From Sulfurimonadaceae bacterium (GTDB taxonomy: Bacteria > Campylobacterota > Campylobacteria > Campylobacterales > Sulfurimonadaceae), in contig JAQUCZ010000054.1 in assembly GCA_028685945.1 (NCBI GenBank), forward strand, positions 1-6,937: a stretch of 6,937 nt of DNA. Direction: 5' to 3'. Both the position numbers and the translations under genes were made by a program. The notes under the pieces are model-generated. The model ran no database searches and was not told the DNA's origin. It was given only the letters and a program-made list of their open reading frames with translations. Below are positions 5,403 to 6,937 of this stretch, piece after piece. Each line of letters starts with the position of its first letter. Positions within the stretch are counted from its first letter, which is position 1.

Positions 5403-6710
5403 ATGAAACTTCTCCATCTCTTTTTGGCACTTTTTACGGCAACTTTTTTCTTGGCATGTAGTGCAGACAAAGAACAACTTCAAGTCGATACTAATCTCAC
5501 AACATACTCAGAAGATATGGTTGCATTACAAGCAAGCGGTGCACTGGCTTATAGTTGGAGACAGTTAAGTGGAACTCCTGTTGTTCTCATCAATGCAAAC
5601 AGTGCAACGGCTAGTTTTATAGCTCCGAGTGTTTCTACTGAGGAGACATTAGTATTTGAGCTTGAAGCGGTTACGGTAAAGATACAAGAGAAAAATATTA
5701 CGCTTAAAAAGCAGGTGCAGGTTACGGTGCATCCTAAGGCTGTTGTAGATACGGGTTCCACCTCGCAAGAGGCGGAACAAGAAGAACCGCAAGAGGAGGT
5801 TGCAGAAGCGGGTGATACCGATATGAATTCCACCTCGCAAGAGGCAGAACCGGAAGAAGTGGAACAAGAGCAAGTGAGTAGTACCGATATGAATTCCACC
5901 TCGGGAGAGGTGGAACTAGAAGAACAAAGTAACGAAACCAACACAAGCACAAATGAAACTAACACCACCCAGCCTACGGTAAGTCTCAAATCTCTCAAAC
6001 TCACCCTAGAAAAAACATCACTCAATATAGAAACAAATACAACACTTCAAGTAATAGCTACTTATGACGACAACACTTCAAAAGATGTCACAGATGAAGT
6101 AACGTGGAACCTCTCCGACACAAACGCAGCACAAATCACCCAAAAATCTTTACATGCCAAGAAAGATACCAACATCTTCCTCCAAGCAAAACTCGGCGCA
6201 GTAACTTCAAACACTCTAGCCTTAGAGATCTACAAAGAGATCAACGGGCATAGACTTCCACCTGAGCCAGACTCAACCATAAATAACTCTACTCTTCTTG
6301 GAATAGATACAAATGATAATGGGGTTAGGGATGATGTTGAGAGATGGATCTATGAGGAGTATAAAGAGAAACACCCTATTCATATAGATATTGCAATGCA
6401 GGCAGGACGTGCTTATAAGCAAGTGTTAGAGACACCTGAAAGAGCTTTAGAGATTCATGAAACTGTTGTAAATGCACCTTTGTATTGTGCTTGGTATTAT
6501 CAAAAAGGTGCTCTATATTTTAATGAAACTTTATTTATTAATAACAATGAAAGAATAGATGCCCCTGTAAAAAGTAAATATTTTAACACTAAAGAACGTA
6601 GTGATGTTTATTGGCAATATGACACTCTGTTGAGTGGTGGCAGTTATCCACTTCCTAAAGCGCAAAATAGAAAATCATATTGTGATTTCAATACCAGTAA
6701 ATACAAGTAG
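5403..6710 (+). CDS. Secreted lipoprotein with Ig-like domains and a REP-derived acidic linker
   Basis: 435 residues. A lipoprotein signal peptide MKLLHLFLALFTATFFLAC gives Cys19 as the lipidated residue; Ser20 after it fits outer-membrane sorting. Residues about 25-110 resemble a PKD/REJ-type beta-sandwich (YSWRQLSGTPVVLINANSA, then FIAP). Residues about 112-190 are an acidic, Thr/Asn/Glu-rich linker with three related repeats (119-128, 142-152, 165-174). Residues about 192-278 resemble a bacterial Ig-like group 2 (Big_2) domain. Residues about 281-435 are an unassigned domain with a calcium-loop-like GIDTNDNGVRDDVERW (300-315) and two cysteines (362, 427) that could form a disulfide. AAGGA lies 7 nt before the ATG. 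The gene is divergent from the toxin-antitoxin pair and stands upstream of the RAYT. It probably acts at the cell surface in adhesion or binding; the target is unknown. Confidence 0.85.
   Translation: MKLLHLFLALFTATFFLACSADKEQLQVDTNLTTYSEDMVALQASGALAYSWRQLSGTPVVLINANSATASFIAPSVSTEETLVFELEAVTVKIQEKNITLKKQVQVTVHPKAVVDTGSTSQEAEQEEPQEEVAEAGDTDMNSTSQEAEPEEVEQEQVSSTDMNSTSGEVELEEQSNETNTSTNETNTTQPTVSLKSLKLTLEKTSLNIETNTTLQVIATYDDNTSKDVTDEVTWNLSDTNAAQITQKSLHAKKDTNIFLQAKLGAVTSNTLALEIYKEINGHRLPPEPDSTINNSTLLGIDTNDNGVRDDVERWIYEEYKEKHPIHIDIAMQAGRAYKQVLETPERALEIHETVVNAPLYCAWYYQKGALYFNETLFINNNERIDAPVKSKYFNTKERSDVYWQYDTLLSGGSYPLPKAQNRKSYCDFNTSKYK
5756..5778 (-). repeat. Diverged REP-like copy inside the lipoprotein gene (a)
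   Basis: TTCCACCTC (5756-5764), loop GCAA, then GAGGCGGAA (5769-5777) and C. It aligns without gaps to the reverse complement of the REP core, with one arm change (C for T) and a two-base change in the loop. Read on the plus strand in frame it encodes STSQEAE (residues 119-125). Confidence 0.7.
5816..5903 (+). repeat. 22-nt direct repeat, 66-nt period, within the linker
   Basis: TACCGATATGAATTCCACCT followed by CG occurs identically at 5816-5837 and 5882-5903. The 66-nt period equals 22 codons, so the frame is kept. Both copies end inside the left arm of REP-like copies (b) and (c), so the unit that was duplicated appears to include a REP. Confidence 0.85.
5828..5850 (-). repeat. Diverged REP-like copy inside the lipoprotein gene (b)
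   Basis: TTCCACCTC (5828-5836), loop GCAA, then GAGGCAGAA (5841-5849) and C. It has two arm changes relative to the REP. It differs from copy (a) at one base only, a silent GCG/GCA alanine codon change, and encodes the same STSQEAE (residues 143-149). Confidence 0.7.
5894..5916 (-). repeat. Exact REP core inside the lipoprotein gene (c)
   Basis: TTCCACCTC (5894-5902), loop GGGA, GAGGTGGAA (5907-5915) and C. All 23 nt are the exact reverse complement of the REP core found at 4519, 6737 and 6818. In the lipoprotein frame it encodes STSGEVEL (residues 165-172). Confidence 0.92.
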
Positions 6711-6732
6711 TCAATGATGAAAAAAATTTTTC

Positions 6733-6762
6733 CCTCGTTCCACCTCTCCCGAGGTGGAACGC
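6733..6762 (+). repeat. REP palindrome, copy 2
   Basis: Same 30 nt as at 4515-4544: arms at 6737-6746 and 6751-6760, loop TCCC. It begins 22 nt after the lipoprotein stop codon, so it could also serve as a 3'-end hairpin for that transcript. It is preceded by an A6T5 tract (6721-6731). Confidence 0.93.
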
Positions 6763-6786
6763 ATATAGCAACAATAAAGGAAACAC

Positions 6787-6849
6787 ATGGGCAGAAGCCG
6801 CTATAAAATATTCCCTCGTTCCACCTCTCCCGAGGTGGAACGCATATAG
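6787..6849 (+). pseudogene. Truncated duplicate of the RAYT start (20 codons)
   Basis: ATG at 6787 with AAAGGA (6776-6781) starts MGRSRYKI, identical to the RAYT start. It then reads through REP copy 3 as FPRSTSPEVERI and ends at TAG 6847-6849, 18 nt before the ATG of the intact copy. It is a by-product of the tandem duplication. If translated it would be a leader peptide with the same ribosome site as the transposase gene. Confidence 0.75.
6814..6843 (+). repeat. REP palindrome, copy 3
   Basis: The second tandem copy, arms at 6818-6827 and 6832-6841 with loop TCCC, ends 24 nt before the RAYT ATG. It would form a stable hairpin in the RAYT mRNA leader, close to but not covering the Shine-Dalgarno at 6857-6862. 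Confidence 0.93.
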
Positions 6850-6867
6850 CAACAATAAAGGAAACAC

Positions 6868-6937
6868 ATGGGCAGAAGCCGCTATAAAATATATGAACCG
6901 ACACACCCACACTTCGTAACATGCACAATACTTCATT
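6868..6937 (+). CDS. REP-associated tyrosine transposase (RAYT), N-terminus only
   Basis: Only 23 codons are inside the window: MGRSRYKIYEPTHPHFVTCT, then ILH. This matches the conserved start of one group of IS200-like REP-associated tyrosine transposases, M-G-R-S-R-Y-K..HPHF.TCT. In this family a single-strand-specific HUH enzyme recognises and cuts REP hairpins; the catalytic HUH and tyrosine lie beyond the window, so activity cannot be judged. AAAGGA (6857-6862) is 5 nt before the ATG. The two REP palindromes directly upstream support the call, since RAYT genes are usually flanked by the REPs they handle. The ATG at 6868 is preferred to the one at 6787 because that frame closes at 6849. 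Confidence 0.82.
   Translation, partial: MGRSRYKIYEPTHPHFVTCTILH

Larger units (their letters stand above)
6730..6891 (+). repeat. 81-bp perfect tandem duplication at the RAYT 5' end
   Basis: Positions 6730-6810 and 6811-6891 are identical, base for base. Each unit holds a REP palindrome, a short spacer, the Shine-Dalgarno AAAGGA, an ATG and the first codons of the transposase (MGRSRYKI). Because 81 is divisible by three, the frame is kept, but the first copy runs back into REP sequence and stops. Confidence 0.97.

Noticed and set aside
5549..6025. Minus-strand frame of 158 codons inside the lipoprotein gene, rich in Ser and Cys
   Set aside because: Its composition is the antisense of the Glu/Thr-rich linker; the plus strand has a signal peptide and domain structure.
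6737..6760. REP after the lipoprotein gene as an intrinsic terminator
   Set aside because: The stem is strong, but no T-run follows it (GCATATAGC), and an identical palindrome occurs elsewhere as a dispersed repeat.
6730..6891. CRISPR array
   Set aside because: Only two units, and the whole 81 bp is identical, spacers included. It is a tandem duplication with a gene start inside it.
6644..6936. Two minus-strand frames with repeated PPRERWNEG or HLGRGGTRE
   Set aside because: The repeats are the REP palindrome translated twice because of the 81-bp duplication; the REP has no stops in any frame, so it opens false ORFs.

Overview
The window looks like chromosomal DNA of a Campylobacterota bacterium, probably a Sulfurimonas/Sulfuricurvum-like lineage. 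That placement is inferred from overall style: a short Tex protein, a GGDEF/PAS signalling protein, promoters recognisable mainly by a -10 box, and sharp swings between GC-richer core genes and AT-rich accessory DNA. No rRNA or other marker gene is present to prove it.

Layout. Positions 1-1491 (minus strand) hold most of a membrane-anchored PAS-GGDEF diguanylate cyclase whose 3' end lies outside the window. Positions 1492-1801 are intergenic and carry four successive stem-loops, ending in a 14-bp perfect inverted repeat next to the tex promoter. Positions 1802-4434 are a two-gene operon: tex (RNA-binding S1/YqgF protein) and a GNAT acetyltransferase, joined by an ATGA overlap. From about 4540 the DNA becomes AT-rich and accessory: a REP palindrome, an unrecognised ORF that runs through that palindrome, a convergent RelE/ParE-like toxin-antitoxin pair on the minus strand (4765-5258), then a divergently transcribed surface lipoprotein (5403-6710). 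At the right edge, two further REP palindromes lie in an 81-bp perfect tandem duplication that leads into the start of a REP-associated tyrosine transposase (RAYT), cut by the window end at 6937.

The central story is the REP/RAYT system. The same palindrome (10-nt arms GTTCCACCTC/GAGGTGGAAC, loop TCCC) occurs after the tex operon (4515-4544) and twice directly upstream of the RAYT (6733-6762 and 6814-6843). In reverse orientation it also occurs inside the lipoprotein coding sequence: one exact 23-nt copy and two diverged copies, all in the same reading frame, encode the peptide repeats STSGEVE/STSQEAE of the acidic linker. A non-coding mobile palindrome therefore seems to have been absorbed into a secreted protein beside the transposase that presumably spreads it. 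The palindrome core has no stop codon in any of six frames, which would make such capture easy.
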